Shown: piece by piece, positions 29,315 to 39,709 of the stretch
How the letters are laid out: the number at the start of each line of letters is the position of its first letter
How positions within the stretch are numbered: position 1 is the stretch's first letter
Assembly: GCF_000599985.1 (NCBI RefSeq)
Contig: NZ_CP007445.1
Span: 3,038,001-3,102,000, forward strand
Length of the DNA: 64,000 bases
Reading direction: 5' to 3'
DNA from: Gilliamella apicola
Lineage (GTDB): Bacteria > Pseudomonadota > Gammaproteobacteria > Enterobacterales > Orbaceae
Translations under genes and position numbers: made by a program
Notes under the pieces: model-generated
Database searches by the model: none
The model's input: the letters and a program-made list of their open reading frames with translations, nothing else
Told to the model about the DNA's origin: nothing

Positions 29315-31384
29315 ATGTTCTTATTCAAAAAATATTTTTATATCATTATCATCTTTTTATCATTAATGAACTGCATTAGTTGTGTATCTAAAAACTCTTA
29401 TTCATCAATCGACAACTATGCTTGGATGGAAACCGATCAAGTACGAACCAATGAATGGTTATTAACAAAGTCACATGAAACCCAAAAAATACTTAATGCA
29501 CTGCCTTGGAAAGCTTCTGTAGTAAAACGATTTAATACCTTAACAGCCTATGATTCCCAATCATTCGTTAGGAATATTCAGCGTGTTGGTGATAATTGTT
29601 TTTACCTAAAAGAAACGGCAGACCATCCTTATAACCGTTTGTTTGTTAAAGATCGATTCGGCAAAGAAAAATTATTAGTCGATCCGCCAGTAGGATATGG
29701 TATATATAATTTCTACCCATCAAATGATGGTAAGTATGTTGCTTATGCTATTTCTGAAAATGGCTCTGAAGTTTCAGCTATCAATGTGATTAATGTAAAA
29801 AATAGGTCACATCTATCCGATAGCATATCTGGTATTACTGAACCCAATTTAGTATGGACGAATGATAATGCATCTTTTTTCTATCATCGTAATGATTTTG
29901 CTGATTCTGATAATCGAAAATCAGGAACGGAAGAAATTTATCTTCATCGCTTAGGCACCAATATTGAAAAGGATTTAGCTATTTTTGGCAAAGTCAATAT
30001 TGAGAATTATCAAGCTAATACTGACCAATATACCGACTTATCTATGTCTGCTAATTGGGCGATTGCTTCAGTGGAATCTTCAATATCTGGTGATACCATA
30101 GATTTGTATTTAACCGACTATACTTCTCTTAATCTGGAAAACAAACATTGGAAAAAGATCATCGATAGAAAACAAAATGTAACGAATTTTTTGTTGCGAG
30201 ATAATTGGCTTTATTTGGCTAAATATAACAACTTTTCAGGTTATACTCTTTCTCGATTAGACCTTAATCATATTCATTCTCGAGAAGAAAAAATAATTGA
30301 ATGGAAAAAAGGTCAATTGACTCGGTTTGCAGCCAGTAAAGATGCTATTTATCTTGCTTATTATGAATCTGGAAAGTATAAATTCGTGACTATTCCTTTT
30401 TCCGATCTGCATAACATCAAACCGATTCCTATTAGTGATGATAATAAGGTAACGGCTATTTTTTCTAGTTCAGATCATAAAGAGATTTTATTTACCCAAC
30501 AAAATTGGAATATGCCACCAAAAATATGGCAATATGATCCTGATAGTCAGTTAATTGAAGATTCTAAAATAATAAAGACTAACGCATCACTATTTGCAGA
30601 TTATGAATCAGAGCAAAAATGGATTAAATCCAATGATGGCGAACTTATTCCTCTTACCCTTATTCATCGTAAAGGAATCAAACTTGATGGCAATAATCCA
30701 ACTTGGTTAACGGCTTATGGAGCCTATGGTGAAAGTGAATATCCTAATAATTATGATACCACCCGTTTAATTTGGCTTGAAAAAGGTGGAATTATAGCTA
30801 TTGCCCACGTTCGTGGAGGAGGAGAACTCGGACCTAAATGGCATCATGATGGAAAAGGAAAAAATAAAATAAATTCAGTCAATGATTTCATCAAATGCGC
30901 GAAATACCTTATTGATCATCGTTACACAAACTCATCCAAGCTAGTCATTAGTGGTGCCAGTGCTGGTGGCATTGTAATTGGCATGGCATTAGCAACACAT
31001 CCGGAACTTTTTGCCGCCGCATCAATCACCTCAGGTATGTTGAATATGAGCCGTTTAGATCAAATACCAATTGGTAATGCTAATTTTCTGGAATTTGGTT
31101 CACCTTTTAATAAGCAGGAATTTAATAATCTGCAAACGATCGATGCTTATCTTAATCTACGTGAAGATGTTAACTACCCGCCGGTTATGATTTCAGTTGG
31201 ATTGAAAGATGAGCGTGTATTTCCTTGGCAGAGTGCAAAATTTTCAGCTCGACTTAATGAAATCAATCGCACCTCTTTAGACAAAAAGGTCTTGGTAATT
31301 GCTAATGAAGATGCTGGTCATTTTGTTAATAATTTTGTCAACATGATGGTGTTTTTTATGTGGAAAACCAATATTACTGACTAG
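29315..31384 (+). CDS. prolyl oligopeptidase family serine protease (S9A), membrane-anchored or exported
   Basis: 689 residues. N-terminal hydrophobic segment (about 5-22, YFYIIIIFLSLMN) with Cys residues nearby, but no clean lipobox. A seven-bladed propeller region (about 60-430) precedes the alpha/beta-hydrolase domain. Catalytic Ser549 lies in SGASAGG (the family more often has GGSNGG), Asp in GLKDERVFPW, and His in EDAGHFVNN. The GGG motif AHVRGGGELGPKWH is intact. It cleaves short peptides, usually after Pro or basic residues. Monocistronic; not obviously linked to the upstream PTS operon. Confidence 0.85.
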   Translation: MFLFKKYFYIIIIFLSLMNCISCVSKNSYSSIDNYAWMETDQVRTNEWLLTKSHETQKILNALPWKASVVKRFNTLTAYDSQSFVRNIQRVGDNCFYLKETADHPYNRLFVKDRFGKEKLLVDPPVGYGIYNFYPSNDGKYVAYAISENGSEVSAINVINVKNRSHLSDSISGITEPNLVWTNDNASFFYHRNDFADSDNRKSGTEEIYLHRLGTNIEKDLAIFGKVNIENYQANTDQYTDLSMSANWAIASVESSISGDTIDLYLTDYTSLNLENKHWKKIIDRKQNVTNFLLRDNWLYLAKYNNFSGYTLSRLDLNHIHSREEKIIEWKKGQLTRFAASKDAIYLAYYESGKYKFVTIPFSDLHNIKPIPISDDNKVTAIFSSSDHKEILFTQQNWNMPPKIWQYDPDSQLIEDSKIIKTNASLFADYESEQKWIKSNDGELIPLTLIHRKGIKLDGNNPTWLTAYGAYGESEYPNNYDTTRLIWLEKGGIIAIAHVRGGGELGPKWHHDGKGKNKINSVNDFIKCAKYLIDHRYTNSSKLVISGASAGGIVIGMALATHPELFAAASITSGMLNMSRLDQIPIGNANFLEFGSPFNKQEFNNLQTIDAYLNLREDVNYPPVMISVGLKDERVFPWQSAKFSARLNEINRTSLDKKVLVIANEDAGHFVNNFVNMMVFFMWKTNITD

Positions 31385-31560
31385 CTTATGATATGCTAGT
31401 TCTTATATAACATTCAGTTTTGCCTATAAAATCATATATAACACCACGTTATCATATCCGCTACTACAAAAATAATTCTTATCTTACTTGTTTTATTACA
31501 ATATTTTGTTTTAATAGTAGATAATCTTTACCTATAACATCTACTTATTGGAAATAAACT

Positions 31561-32664
31561 ATGAAAAATGTTGGTTTTGTCGGTTGGCGAGGAATGGTTG
31601 GTTCTGTTCTTATGCAACGAATGGTTGAAGAACATGATTTTGATTATATCAACCCTGTTTTCTTTTCTACATCACAAGCTGGTCAAGCTGCGCCTACTTT
31701 TGGCGGTAAAACAGGAACATTACAAAGTGCAGATAATATTGATGCGTTAAAAGCATTAGATATTATTGTGACCTGCCAAGGTGGTGATTACACGTCTGAA
31801 ATTTATAAAAAATTACGTGCAACAGGCTGGCAAGGTTACTGGATTGATGCCGCATCAACTCTACGAATGGAAGATGATGCTATTATTGTTCTTGATCCTG
31901 TAAATAAAGCTAACATCCATGCCGCTTTAGACAAAGGAATAAAGACCTTTGTTGGTGGTAACTGTACGGTAAGTTTGATGTTAATGTCACTCGGTGGATT
32001 GTTCGCAGAAAATTTAGTTGATTGGATATCTGTTTCTACTTACCAAGCGGCTTCTGGTGGTGGTGCTCGTCATATGCGCGAGTTATTAACACAAATGGGA
32101 ATGCTTAATGCTGAAGTAGCTAAAGAACTACAGGATCCTAATTCTTCTATCTTAGATATAGAACGCAAAGTTACCCAAAAAATGCGAGATGGCAGCTTAC
32201 CAACGGATAATTTTGGTGTTCCATTAGCTGGTAGTTTAATTCCTTGGATCGATAAAGCTTTAGATAATGGTCAAAGTAGAGAAGAATGGAAAGGTCAAGC
32301 TGAAACGAATAAAATTTTAGGTACTAGCGAAATTATCCCTGTTGATGGACTTTGTGTGCGTATCGGTGCATTACGCTGTCATAGCCAATCATTCACAATT
32401 AAGTTGAAAAAAGACATCAGTGTTCCAGAAGTTGAAAAATTACTTGCTGCGCATAACGATTGGGTTAAAGTTGTTCCAAATGATCGTGAACTTTCAATGC
32501 GAGAACTCACTCCTGCTGCTGTTACAGGTACATTAACTACACCTGTTGGACGTTTACGCAAACTTAATATGGGTAAAGACTATTTATCTGCCTTTACTGT
32601 TGGCGATCAGTTATTATGGGGTGCAGCCGAACCATTAAGAAGAATGCTTCGTATCTTAGCTTAA
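31561..32664 (+). CDS. asd: aspartate-semialdehyde dehydrogenase
   Basis: NADPH-dependent enzyme of 367 residues making aspartate semialdehyde for lysine/DAP, threonine and methionine synthesis. NADP loop [17 protein letters not shown], catalytic Cys135 in GGNCTVSLM, substrate-binding [14 protein letters not shown] and GALRCHSQ all match the gammaproteobacterial type. Expected length 367. Single gene with a strong terminator. Confidence 0.96.
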   Translation: MKNVGFVGWRGMVGSVLMQRMVEEHDFDYINPVFFSTSQAGQAAPTFGGKTGTLQSADNIDALKALDIIVTCQGGDYTSEIYKKLRATGWQGYWIDAASTLRMEDDAIIVLDPVNKANIHAALDKGIKTFVGGNCTVSLMLMSLGGLFAENLVDWISVSTYQAASGGGARHMRELLTQMGMLNAEVAKELQDPNSSILDIERKVTQKMRDGSLPTDNFGVPLAGSLIPWIDKALDNGQSREEWKGQAETNKILGTSEIIPVDGLCVRIGALRCHSQSFTIKLKKDISVPEVEKLLAAHNDWVKVVPNDRELSMRELTPAAVTGTLTTPVGRLRKLNMGKDYLSAFTVGDQLLWGAAEPLRRMLRILA

Positions 32665-32671
32665 TCAACAA

Positions 32672-32696
32672 AAAAGCCCGGTTAACGGGCTTTTTT
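32672..32696. terminator. bidirectional terminator between asd and nagC
   Basis: Arms GCCCG/CGGGC (32676-32690) flanked by A5 on the left and T6 on the right. It can end both asd (plus) and the nag operon (minus). Confidence 0.9.
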
Positions 32697-32710
32697 ATGC
32701 TATAAATATA

Positions 32711-33955
32711 TTATGCTGGCATATTGTTTTCTAGCAATGTCATTAATAATGAACCATTAAATAAAGCTTGTTGTACCAATGCAAATGCACCAATTGCTGA
32801 ACAATCATTGAGTGATGAACAATTGATAGTAAGATTCTTTCTTAATTCTTCTAAGCTTTGTGCATTTAACGCACTGTTTACCGCATTTAACAATACTTCT
32901 GGTGATTTAGTTAATTCTCCAGCTAACACAATTTGTTGTGGGTTAAAGATATTGACCATCATTGCAACAGCTCTACCAAGATTTTCTCCGGCATCTTTGA
33001 CTAACTTAATTGCCAGTTCATCGCCTTGATTAGCATATTTACAAATATTGGCAATATTACAGTCATCTAAACTTAATTTAGTTGGATAACCCTGCTCAAT
33101 CATCTGTTTGGCTCGAAGCTCAATCGCTTTATTAACCACTCGATTTTCCAAACAGCCAAAATTGCCACAATGACAACGTTCACCTAATGCATCGACTTGA
33201 ATATGGCCAACTTCACATGCACTTTGATTATGATTAGTCAGTAATTGTTGATTAATAATTACTCCTGACCCGACCCCTCGATGAACGCGAATTAAAATCG
33301 AATCATCAACATTTTGTGTCGTACCAAAATAACTTTCTGCTAATGCTAAGCTTTGAATATCATTACCTAAAAAAATTGAAACATTAAATTGTTTTTGTAA
33401 TTCTTCGGATAATGGCCATTCTTTAACTTGAATATGAGGCGTATAACGAATAATACCACGAACAGAGTCAATCAATCCTGGAAGTACTACTGATATAGCA
33501 ATCAAATTTTTTATTCTTTTACTATGCTCTTGGATAAATTGCTCAATTAATTTAATCAGATATTTTTGCGCAAGCTCCTGAGTAAAGTGTGTTAATGGAT
33601 ATACATTCGATACTAAACAATTACCACCAATATTATAAAGTTCAAGTGTTACTTGAGAACGACTGAGTTGGACAGCAATTGTTTGATAATTATTGAATTT
33701 AGCTTCAATTGAAACTGCAGGACGTCCTCCAGTTGATTGTTGTGCATCGACTTCTCTAATTAGTTTTTTCTTAATTAGTTGACGAGTAATTTTAGTAATG
33801 CTGGCTGGCGCTAAATGGCTAACTTCAGCCAATTGAATACGAGAAATAGGAGCATGCTGAACAATCAAACGATAAATCATGGCATAATTCAACTGTTTGA
33901 TAAGATCAGCATTTCCAACTAGGTTTAGATAATTAAAAGTCATACGATATCTCAA
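32711..33955 (-). CDS. nagC: N-acetylglucosamine repressor NagC (ROK family)
   Basis: Repressor of 414 residues. N-terminal HTH (about 40-65, ISRIQLAEVSHLAPASITKI) and a ROK domain with the zinc motif CHCGNFGCLE and SACEVGHIQVD. It is relieved by GlcNAc-6-P and also acts on other amino-sugar genes in enterics. The start given (MRYRMTFNY) may be a few residues early, since Met5 is another candidate. It lies 23 nt after nagA. Confidence 0.9.
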   Translation of the reverse strand: MRYRMTFNYLNLVGNADLIKQLNYAMIYRLIVQHAPISRIQLAEVSHLAPASITKITRQLIKKKLIREVDAQQSTGGRPAVSIEAKFNNYQTIAVQLSRSQVTLELYNIGGNCLVSNVYPLTHFTQELAQKYLIKLIEQFIQEHSKRIKNLIAISVVLPGLIDSVRGIIRYTPHIQVKEWPLSEELQKQFNVSIFLGNDIQSLALAESYFGTTQNVDDSILIRVHRGVGSGVIINQQLLTNHNQSACEVGHIQVDALGERCHCGNFGCLENRVVNKAIELRAKQMIEQGYPTKLSLDDCNIANICKYANQGDELAIKLVKDAGENLGRAVAMMVNIFNPQQIVLAGELTKSPEVLLNAVNSALNAQSLEELRKNLTINCSSLNDCSAIGAFALVQQALFNGSLLMTLLENNMPA

Positions 33956-33978
33956 TATTTCATTAATTATCTTACATT

Positions 33979-35121
33979 CTAGCCGTTGATCTCTCCATTA
34001 ACAACCGTTTTAGCAATAGTAAAATTACGATCAAAAGCAACTAAGTTAGCTATTTTACCTTCACTAACTGTACCAAGAGTTTTATCAACACCAATTGCTT
34101 TTGCAGGATAAAGGGTTGCCATTCTTAATGCTTCATCCAATGCAATACCGACATACTCGACTGCATTTTTCACAGCATCAATCATAGTTAAGGCTGAACC
34201 GCCTAATGTACCTTTTTCATCAACACAACGACCATCTTTATAATAAATGGTTTTACCTGCAAATACCGCTGATGTTAAATTTGAACCCGCCAGTAACATA
34301 GCATCAGTAATTAAAATCAAATGATCTTGTTTGATTTTATGGCTGTTTCGAATATTTGCCCAGCTAACATGTTGTCCATCGGCAATAATACCAACATAAA
34401 CTTCAGATTCATCATAAATTGCACCAACTACACCAGGCTCACGCCCAGTAATATATGGCATAGCATTAAATAAATGCGTGCCTAGACGAATACCAGCATT
34501 AAAACCTCGACGGCAATCATCATAATGACCGTTGGAATGCCCAACTGAAACATGAATACCAGCACTAACCAGTTGTTTAATAAAATGAGCTTCAACTTTT
34601 TCTGGTGCTAAAGTAATAATTTTAATAACATCAGCATTATCACAAAGGAAGTCGATCATTTCTTGAGATGGTAGACGGATGATATTTTCATCATGGATGC
34701 CTTTCTTCTCAGGATTGATATAAGGTCCTTCAAGATGTAAACCCAGTGCTTGGTTAGGATGTTTAACTAAGTATTCACGCATCACTTTTACCGCTTTTAT
34801 CATAAATTCATCTGTTGATGTGATTAAAGTCGGTAAATAGCTAGTACACCCATAAGCAAGATTAGTCTCTTGCATTTTTTCTAATGTTTCAACGCTTAAC
34901 GCATCAAGTGTTTCATTAAATTGCACACCACCACAACCATTTACTTGGATATCAATAAACCCAGGCGCAACAATAGCACCTTGTAAATCTTCAATAGTGA
35001 TATTTGCAGATAGTTCGTCTTGTTTACAGATCTTAGCAATCTTATCGCCGTCGATAATAACGGCGTGATTTTCAAGAATTTCATAACCTGTATAGATACG
35101 ACAATTTGTTAATGCGTACAT
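33979..35121 (-). CDS. nagA: N-acetylglucosamine-6-phosphate deacetylase
   Basis: Amidohydrolase-fold enzyme of 380 residues producing glucosamine-6-P and acetate. Metal and substrate motifs: [46 protein letters not shown] and the catalytic Asp in [10 protein letters not shown]. It lies 11 nt after nagB. Confidence 0.95.
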   Translation of the reverse strand: MYALTNCRIYTGYEILENHAVIIDGDKIAKICKQDELSANITIEDLQGAIVAPGFIDIQVNGCGGVQFNETLDALSVETLEKMQETNLAYGCTSYLPTLITSTDEFMIKAVKVMREYLVKHPNQALGLHLEGPYINPEKKGIHDENIIRLPSQEMIDFLCDNADVIKIITLAPEKVEAHFIKQLVSAGIHVSVGHSNGHYDDCRRGFNAGIRLGTHLFNAMPYITGREPGVVGAIYDESEVYVGIIADGQHVSWANIRNSHKIKQDHLILITDAMLLAGSNLTSAVFAGKTIYYKDGRCVDEKGTLGGSALTMIDAVKNAVEYVGIALDEALRMATLYPAKAIGVDKTLGTVSEGKIANLVAFDRNFTIAKTVVNGEING

Positions 35122-35132
35122 TGGTTTATCCT

Positions 35133-35939
35133 TTATAAAACGGTCACTTTTAGATTATCAGCTTCCATTTGTTTAAAATATTTTAAGGTTTTTACTTTAA
35201 GATCATCAGTACTTGGCTCATCACAAACAATAAGCGATGCTGGATGCATTTGTAACGCAGTCACAGTCCAAAGATGATTAACCGAACCTTCAACTCCTGC
35301 TTGCAGTGCTAAACTCTTATTATGACCACAAACTAATAAAATGACTTCTTGTGCATCCATTAAAGTTGCAACACCAATAGTCAATGCATGTTTTGGCACT
35401 TGGTTAACATCATTATTAAAAAAACGGGAGTTAGCAATTCGTGTATCTTCGGTTAATGTTTTAATGCGAGTACGAGAGCAAAGCGAAGAGCCTGGTTCGT
35501 TAAAAGCAATATGTCCATCTTGCCCAACACCGCCAACAAACACATTGATCTTACCATAACTTTTAATTTTTTCTTCATACTGACGGCATTCTTCGTCAAT
35601 ATCTGCTGCATTACCATTTAATATATGGATGTTGTTTTTATCAATATCAATATGGTTAAAGAAATTTTCATACATAAATGTGTGATAACTTTCTGGATGA
35701 TCCTCTGGAAGTCCTACATATTCATCCATATTAAACGTAACCACATGTTTAAAACTTACCTTACCTGCTTTATATTGTTTAATAAGTTGTTCATACATGA
35801 CCAATGGTGAACTACCTGTTGGTAATCCCAAAACAAACGGACGATCCGCTGTCGGTTTGAAGTCATTGATTTTTTTTACAATGCGCTGTGCCACCCAGGC
35901 CCCAACTTCTTGTGCATTTTGTAAAGGAATAAGCCTCAT
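35133..35939 (-). CDS. nagB: glucosamine-6-phosphate deaminase
   Basis: 268-residue enzyme converting GlcN-6-P to fructose-6-P and ammonia. Motifs [27 protein letters not shown] (catalytic Asp), [18 protein letters not shown] and [10 protein letters not shown] are canonical. Proximal gene of nagBAC. Confidence 0.96.
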   Translation of the reverse strand: MRLIPLQNAQEVGAWVAQRIVKKINDFKPTADRPFVLGLPTGSSPLVMYEQLIKQYKAGKVSFKHVVTFNMDEYVGLPEDHPESYHTFMYENFFNHIDIDKNNIHILNGNAADIDEECRQYEEKIKSYGKINVFVGGVGQDGHIAFNEPGSSLCSRTRIKTLTEDTRIANSRFFNNDVNQVPKHALTIGVATLMDAQEVILLVCGHNKSLALQAGVEGSVNHLWTVTALQMHPASLIVCDEPSTDDLKVKTLKYFKQMEADNLKVTVL

Positions 35940-36035
35940 GCGATAATACCTCTTTTGATATAATTAAATAACTTTTTTTTATAAAAAAAATATGTTGGCT
36001 GTATTTTACTATATTAACTAAATTAATCAAAAAAA

Positions 36036-36087
36036 ATCGTGACATAAATCACATAAAACGCATAATTAATTTGCGAAGTAAAATAAT
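36036..36087. promoter_or_regulatory. CRP site and NagC-like operator between nagB and nagE
   Basis: CGTGA-CATAAA-TCACA (36038-36053) is a near-perfect CRP site. About 12 nt further, AATTAATTTGCG and AAGTAAAATAAT (36064-36087) form, on the reverse strand, TTATTTT, seven bases, AAATTAA, close to the E. coli NagC operator. A weaker AT-palindrome at about 35964-35995 near nagB could be the second operator for looping. This matches the known CRP/NagC control of nagE-nagBAC. Confidence 0.65.
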
Positions 36088-36186
36088 ATAAGGTGAAATA
36101 GTATTGAATCTTTTATATTCACTTAAAGATAAAATTAAATATCATCTTTAATTTAATATATCCCCAAAATTATACGAGGTAAACTT

Positions 36187-37668
36187 ATGGGAATTTTAGC
36201 TTATTTGCAACGCATCGGGCGCTCACTTATGGTGCCTGTCGCAGTTTTACCTGCGGCTGCAATATTACTCGGCATTGGATACTGGATTGATCCTCAAGGA
36301 TGGGGACAAAATAGTATTGTTGCTGCTTTTTTAATTAAATCTGGTGGCGCAATTATTGATAACATGGCAATACTATTTGCTATTGGTATCGCATATGGTA
36401 TGTCTAAAGATAAAGATGGTGCTGCTGCTTTAAGTGGCTTAGTTGGTTTTTTAGTCATCACAACATTACTATCTCCAGATTCTGTATCATTATTAACAAA
36501 CACACCAATAGATCAGGTTTCTAAAGCGTTTAATAAAATTAATCAAAACCAGTTTATTGGTATTTTAGTTGGTGTAATCTCTGCTGAAATATATAATCGT
36601 TTTAGTAATATTGAATTACATAAAGCATTTGCATTCTTTAGTGGTAAACGTTTGGTACCTATTATTGTTTCATTTGTAATGTTGTTTGTTGCTTTTGCAA
36701 TGCTTTACGTTTGGCCACATATTTATCAAGCCCTAGTTGCATTTGGTAATGAAATTAAAGGATTAGGTGCAATTGGTGCAGGTATCTATGGATTCTTTAA
36801 CCGTCTACTTATTCCTGTTGGATTGCATCATGCGCTTAATTCAGTATTCTGGTTTAACGTAGCTGATATTAATGATATCCCTAACTTCTTAGCTGGACAA
36901 AATGCCATTGATAGCGGTAAAGCAATTGCGGGTATTACCGGCCGTTATCAAGCTGGTTTCTTCCCAATTATGATGTTTGGTTTACCAGGGGCAGCATTAG
37001 CTATGTATCATACAGCGAAAAAAGGAAATAAAGATAAAACTGCTTCAATTATGTTAGCAGCTTCTTTCGCCGCTTTCTTTACTGGTATTACTGAACCATT
37101 AGAATTTGCCTTTATGTTTGTAGCTCCAGTACTTTATGTAATACATGCTATTTTAACGGGTATTTCTTTGTTTATTGCCGCTAGTTTGCAATGGATTTCA
37201 GGTTTCGCATTTAGTGCAGGTTTGCTTGATATGTTACTGCAATCACGTAATCCATTAGCCGTACATTGGTATATGTTAATTCTCCAAGGATTAGTATTCT
37301 TTGTAGTTTACTATGTAGTATTCCGTTTTGTGATTGTCAAATTCAATTTAAAAACACCAGGACGTGAAGACGATGTGGTAACTGACTCATCATCAACTGA
37401 AAACACTTCATCGAAAGATGCAGTTGGCGATGTATCAGCACTTGCAGAACAATATCTAGTTATTGTTGGTGGTAAAGAAAATTTAACTAATATTGATTCT
37501 TGTATTACACGTTTACGTTTAAGTGTGAAAGACACTGATCTAATTGATGAACAATCTGCAAAAGCCCTTGGTGCTATGGCGGTAATTAAATTAGGGAAAA
37601 CAGGCGTACAAATTGTTGTTGGTCAGCAAGCGGAAAAAATCGCTGATCATATGAAAAAAATAGTCTAG
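36187..37668 (+). CDS. nagE: PTS N-acetylglucosamine EIICB, lacking IIA domain
   Basis: 493-residue permease: EIIC (about 1-385, about ten helices; RLLIPVGLHHALNSVFWF and GITEPLEFAFMF) and EIIB (about 415-493) with phospho-Cys in NIDSCITRLRLSVKDT. E. coli NagE is about 648 residues and has a fused IIA domain. Here the protein stops right after EIIB (DHMKKIV), so it must use a separate glucose-type EIIA (Crr), not in this window. Divergent from nagBAC. Confidence 0.9.
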   Translation: MGILAYLQRIGRSLMVPVAVLPAAAILLGIGYWIDPQGWGQNSIVAAFLIKSGGAIIDNMAILFAIGIAYGMSKDKDGAAALSGLVGFLVITTLLSPDSVSLLTNTPIDQVSKAFNKINQNQFIGILVGVISAEIYNRFSNIELHKAFAFFSGKRLVPIIVSFVMLFVAFAMLYVWPHIYQALVAFGNEIKGLGAIGAGIYGFFNRLLIPVGLHHALNSVFWFNVADINDIPNFLAGQNAIDSGKAIAGITGRYQAGFFPIMMFGLPGAALAMYHTAKKGNKDKTASIMLAASFAAFFTGITEPLEFAFMFVAPVLYVIHAILTGISLFIAASLQWISGFAFSAGLLDMLLQSRNPLAVHWYMLILQGLVFFVVYYVVFRFVIVKFNLKTPGREDDVVTDSSSTENTSSKDAVGDVSALAEQYLVIVGGKENLTNIDSCITRLRLSVKDTDLIDEQSAKALGAMAVIKLGKTGVQIVVGQQAEKIADHMKKIV

Positions 37669-37694
37669 TAAAAAATTAATATAATTGATTGATA

Positions 37695-37746
37695 AAATAA
37701 TCCACGCTATTTATACAACATAAAAAATAGTGTGGATTATTTATTT
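37695..37746 (+). terminator. long hairpin after nagE
   Basis: 18-bp arms (AAATAATCCACGCTATTT and AAATAGTGTGGATTATTT, one wobble) with a 12-nt loop, then TTATTTT. Probable terminator. Confidence 0.7.
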
Positions 37747-37857
37747 TGTTCCATTTAATCTCAAAAAAATATATTAAGCCTATCCATAAAATAACGTTCT
37801 TTTATAAATCTTATTTGTAAAAAAATTTCAGGTTATATATACGTTTCAGTATAAAAA

Positions 37858-38211
37858 TTAGAATGTTAAGATTACTTCTTGAATATTTAATAATTGGTTT
37901 AATGTTTGTTTATTAATAACTTTACAAGCAATATTATGCTCTACCTTAACAAGGTTTTTTGTGTTAAGTGAAGACTCGCATACATAAACATCTTCAATAT
38001 CATAAAGTTCAAGCATATTAAAAGTCGCAATATAATCACGCATTAAAATATGTTCTGGAGATTGGTTAGATAACAGATGAAATACGCCATCATCAACAAA
38101 AAAGACAGAAATATGATTAATTGCGGATGTAGCTAAGGCTATATCCAATGCTTCTCGGCCTTTAGCATTGCCATGAGGTGGAGAACTAATAATAATCGCA
38201 ACTTTTTTCAT
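37858..38211 (-). CDS. tusC: tRNA 2-thiouridine sulfur-relay protein TusC
   Basis: DsrF-family protein of 117 residues, part of the TusBCD complex that passes sulfur from TusA to TusE/MnmA for mnm5s2U34 of tRNAs. Start KKVAIIISSPPHGNAKGREALD and FFVDDGVFHLL are typical. tusB, normally the next gene, is missing: only 189 nt remain before nagE's stop. Confidence 0.85.
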   Translation of the reverse strand: MKKVAIIISSPPHGNAKGREALDIALATSAINHISVFFVDDGVFHLLSNQSPEHILMRDYIATFNMLELYDIEDVYVCESSLNTKNLVKVEHNIACKVINKQTLNQLLNIQEVILTF

Positions 38212-38240
38212 TTAACAGCCTTAACACTAAAATTTTAATA

Positions 38241-38615
38241 CTAAAATTGGATAGTGCGATCTGTTTCTGTAATAGATGCACTTAATTCACCAAGTCCAGT
38301 TAACTGAAAACAATCAGCAAGATTTGTTTCAATAACACCTCGTCTTTGAGCTGCAGCAACACAAATAGTTAACGTTAAGCAATATTCTTTTGCTAACGCC
38401 TGCCATGCAGATACTAAATCAAATTCATCACTAGCGGGATCGGTAAACTTATTACCATTATAGACACCATCTGCATAAAAAAAGATATTTTTAATTGTAT
38501 GAGAAGTTTTGGATAGCAAAGTTTGCGCAAATTGATAGGCAAAATAAGCAGATTGGGTCCCATATGCAGGACCCATAATAACAAGTGTATAACTTAATGA
38601 ATCATTCAAAATCAA
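38241..38615 (-). CDS. tusD: sulfurtransferase complex subunit TusD
   Basis: DsrE-family subunit of 124 residues carrying the persulfide Cys in LTICVAAAQRRGV. GPAYGTQSAYFAYQFA and FFYADGVYNGNKF match TusD. It lies 11 nt after the FKBP isomerase gene and 29 nt before tusC. In E. coli, yheO, slyD and slyX lie between fkpA and tusD; those are gone here. Confidence 0.87.
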   Translation of the reverse strand: MILNDSLSYTLVIMGPAYGTQSAYFAYQFAQTLLSKTSHTIKNIFFYADGVYNGNKFTDPASDEFDLVSAWQALAKEYCLTLTICVAAAQRRGVIETNLADCFQLTGLGELSASITETDRTIQF

Positions 38616-38626
38616 TCAGCTAAGTC

Positions 38627-39472
38627 TTATTTAGCGTTATCGTTGTTTTTATTTTTGTCTTTGTTTTGATCTGGTGTTGATTGTTCGGTCTTATCATTGT
38701 TATTGTTATCGCCATCAATACCAAGTAATTCAACTTCAAACACTAATGTTGATGCTGGCTGAATACCTGCTTTATCATCTTGACCAGGAAAACTTTGATC
38801 ACCATATGCTAAATCTGGTGGTACAACAAGTTTGATTTTACCGCCAACACCAATTAATTGAATTCCTTCAGTCCAACCCTTAATTACCGCATTAAGAGGG
38901 AAAGTTGCAGTTTCACCTCGGTCATAAGAACTATCGAATTTACGACCATCTGTTAAAGTACCTGTATAATGAACAATAACAGTGTCATCAGCTTTTGGAT
39001 GGCGATCTGAACCTTCTTTTATGATTTGATAAAGTAATCCTGATTTTGTTTGTTTAACATCTTTTTCTTTAGCAAATTCTTCACGGAATTTATCACCAGC
39101 AGCAGTATTTTCGCCTTTTTCTTTGTCAAAACGAGCTTTGGCTTCTTCTTGGATACGTTTACCAAATGCTTCTAAAACGTCTTTAACTTCATCTTTTGAG
39201 AGTTGAGAATTACCACGGAATGTTTCGTTAAAACCACTAATTAGATATTCTTTGTCTGGGCTAATTTCATTTTGCTCTAAATTTGTTGTCATGTATGAAG
39301 CAAACGAGGAACCTAATGCATAAGCTTCTTTTTGTGCATCAGTTGAAATGGTCACTTTACTGTTGACGGCGTTATTATCAGTATTATCTGTTGTATTTTT
39401 CTTATCATCACACCCAACCAATGCTAATACGATTGCACTACTTACTAATGTCATTTTAATCAATGATTTCAT
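38627..39472 (-). CDS. fkpA: FKBP-type peptidyl-prolyl isomerase FkpA, probable lipoprotein
   Basis: 281 residues: signal peptide with lipobox ALVGC (Cys21), low-complexity linker, MIP-type dimerisation domain (about 45-140), FKBP domain (about 145-255; VIVHYTGTLTDGRKFDSSYD, FPLNAVIKGWTEGIQLI, LVFEVELLGI) and an Asn/Lys/Asp-rich tail. Periplasmic folding helper. E. coli FkpA is soluble, so the lipobox is a difference, closer to Mip proteins. Confidence 0.88.
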   Translation of the reverse strand: MKSLIKMTLVSSAIVLALVGCDDKKNTTDNTDNNAVNSKVTISTDAQKEAYALGSSFASYMTTNLEQNEISPDKEYLISGFNETFRGNSQLSKDEVKDVLEAFGKRIQEEAKARFDKEKGENTAAGDKFREEFAKEKDVKQTKSGLLYQIIKEGSDRHPKADDTVIVHYTGTLTDGRKFDSSYDRGETATFPLNAVIKGWTEGIQLIGVGGKIKLVVPPDLAYGDQSFPGQDDKAGIQPASTLVFEVELLGIDGDNNNNDKTEQSTPDQNKDKNKNNDNAK

Positions 39473-39709
39473 ACTACCTCTCCGAGTTAGAAACTTTTAT
39501 AGCTCAATTTTACTATCCGAACTATTATAAATGATTTAATGTAAGATAATATAGTATTTACAAATCATTTATGTAAATAAATTATAATAACATAGCCTAA
39601 ACAGATTCGCATAAAAGAAAAGCATCATTCAAATCATTCTTGAGTGAAAGCCGCATCCTCAGTTATAATGAGTACAATTTATAGCAAATAATGTAAAAGG
39701 ATAGCTATT

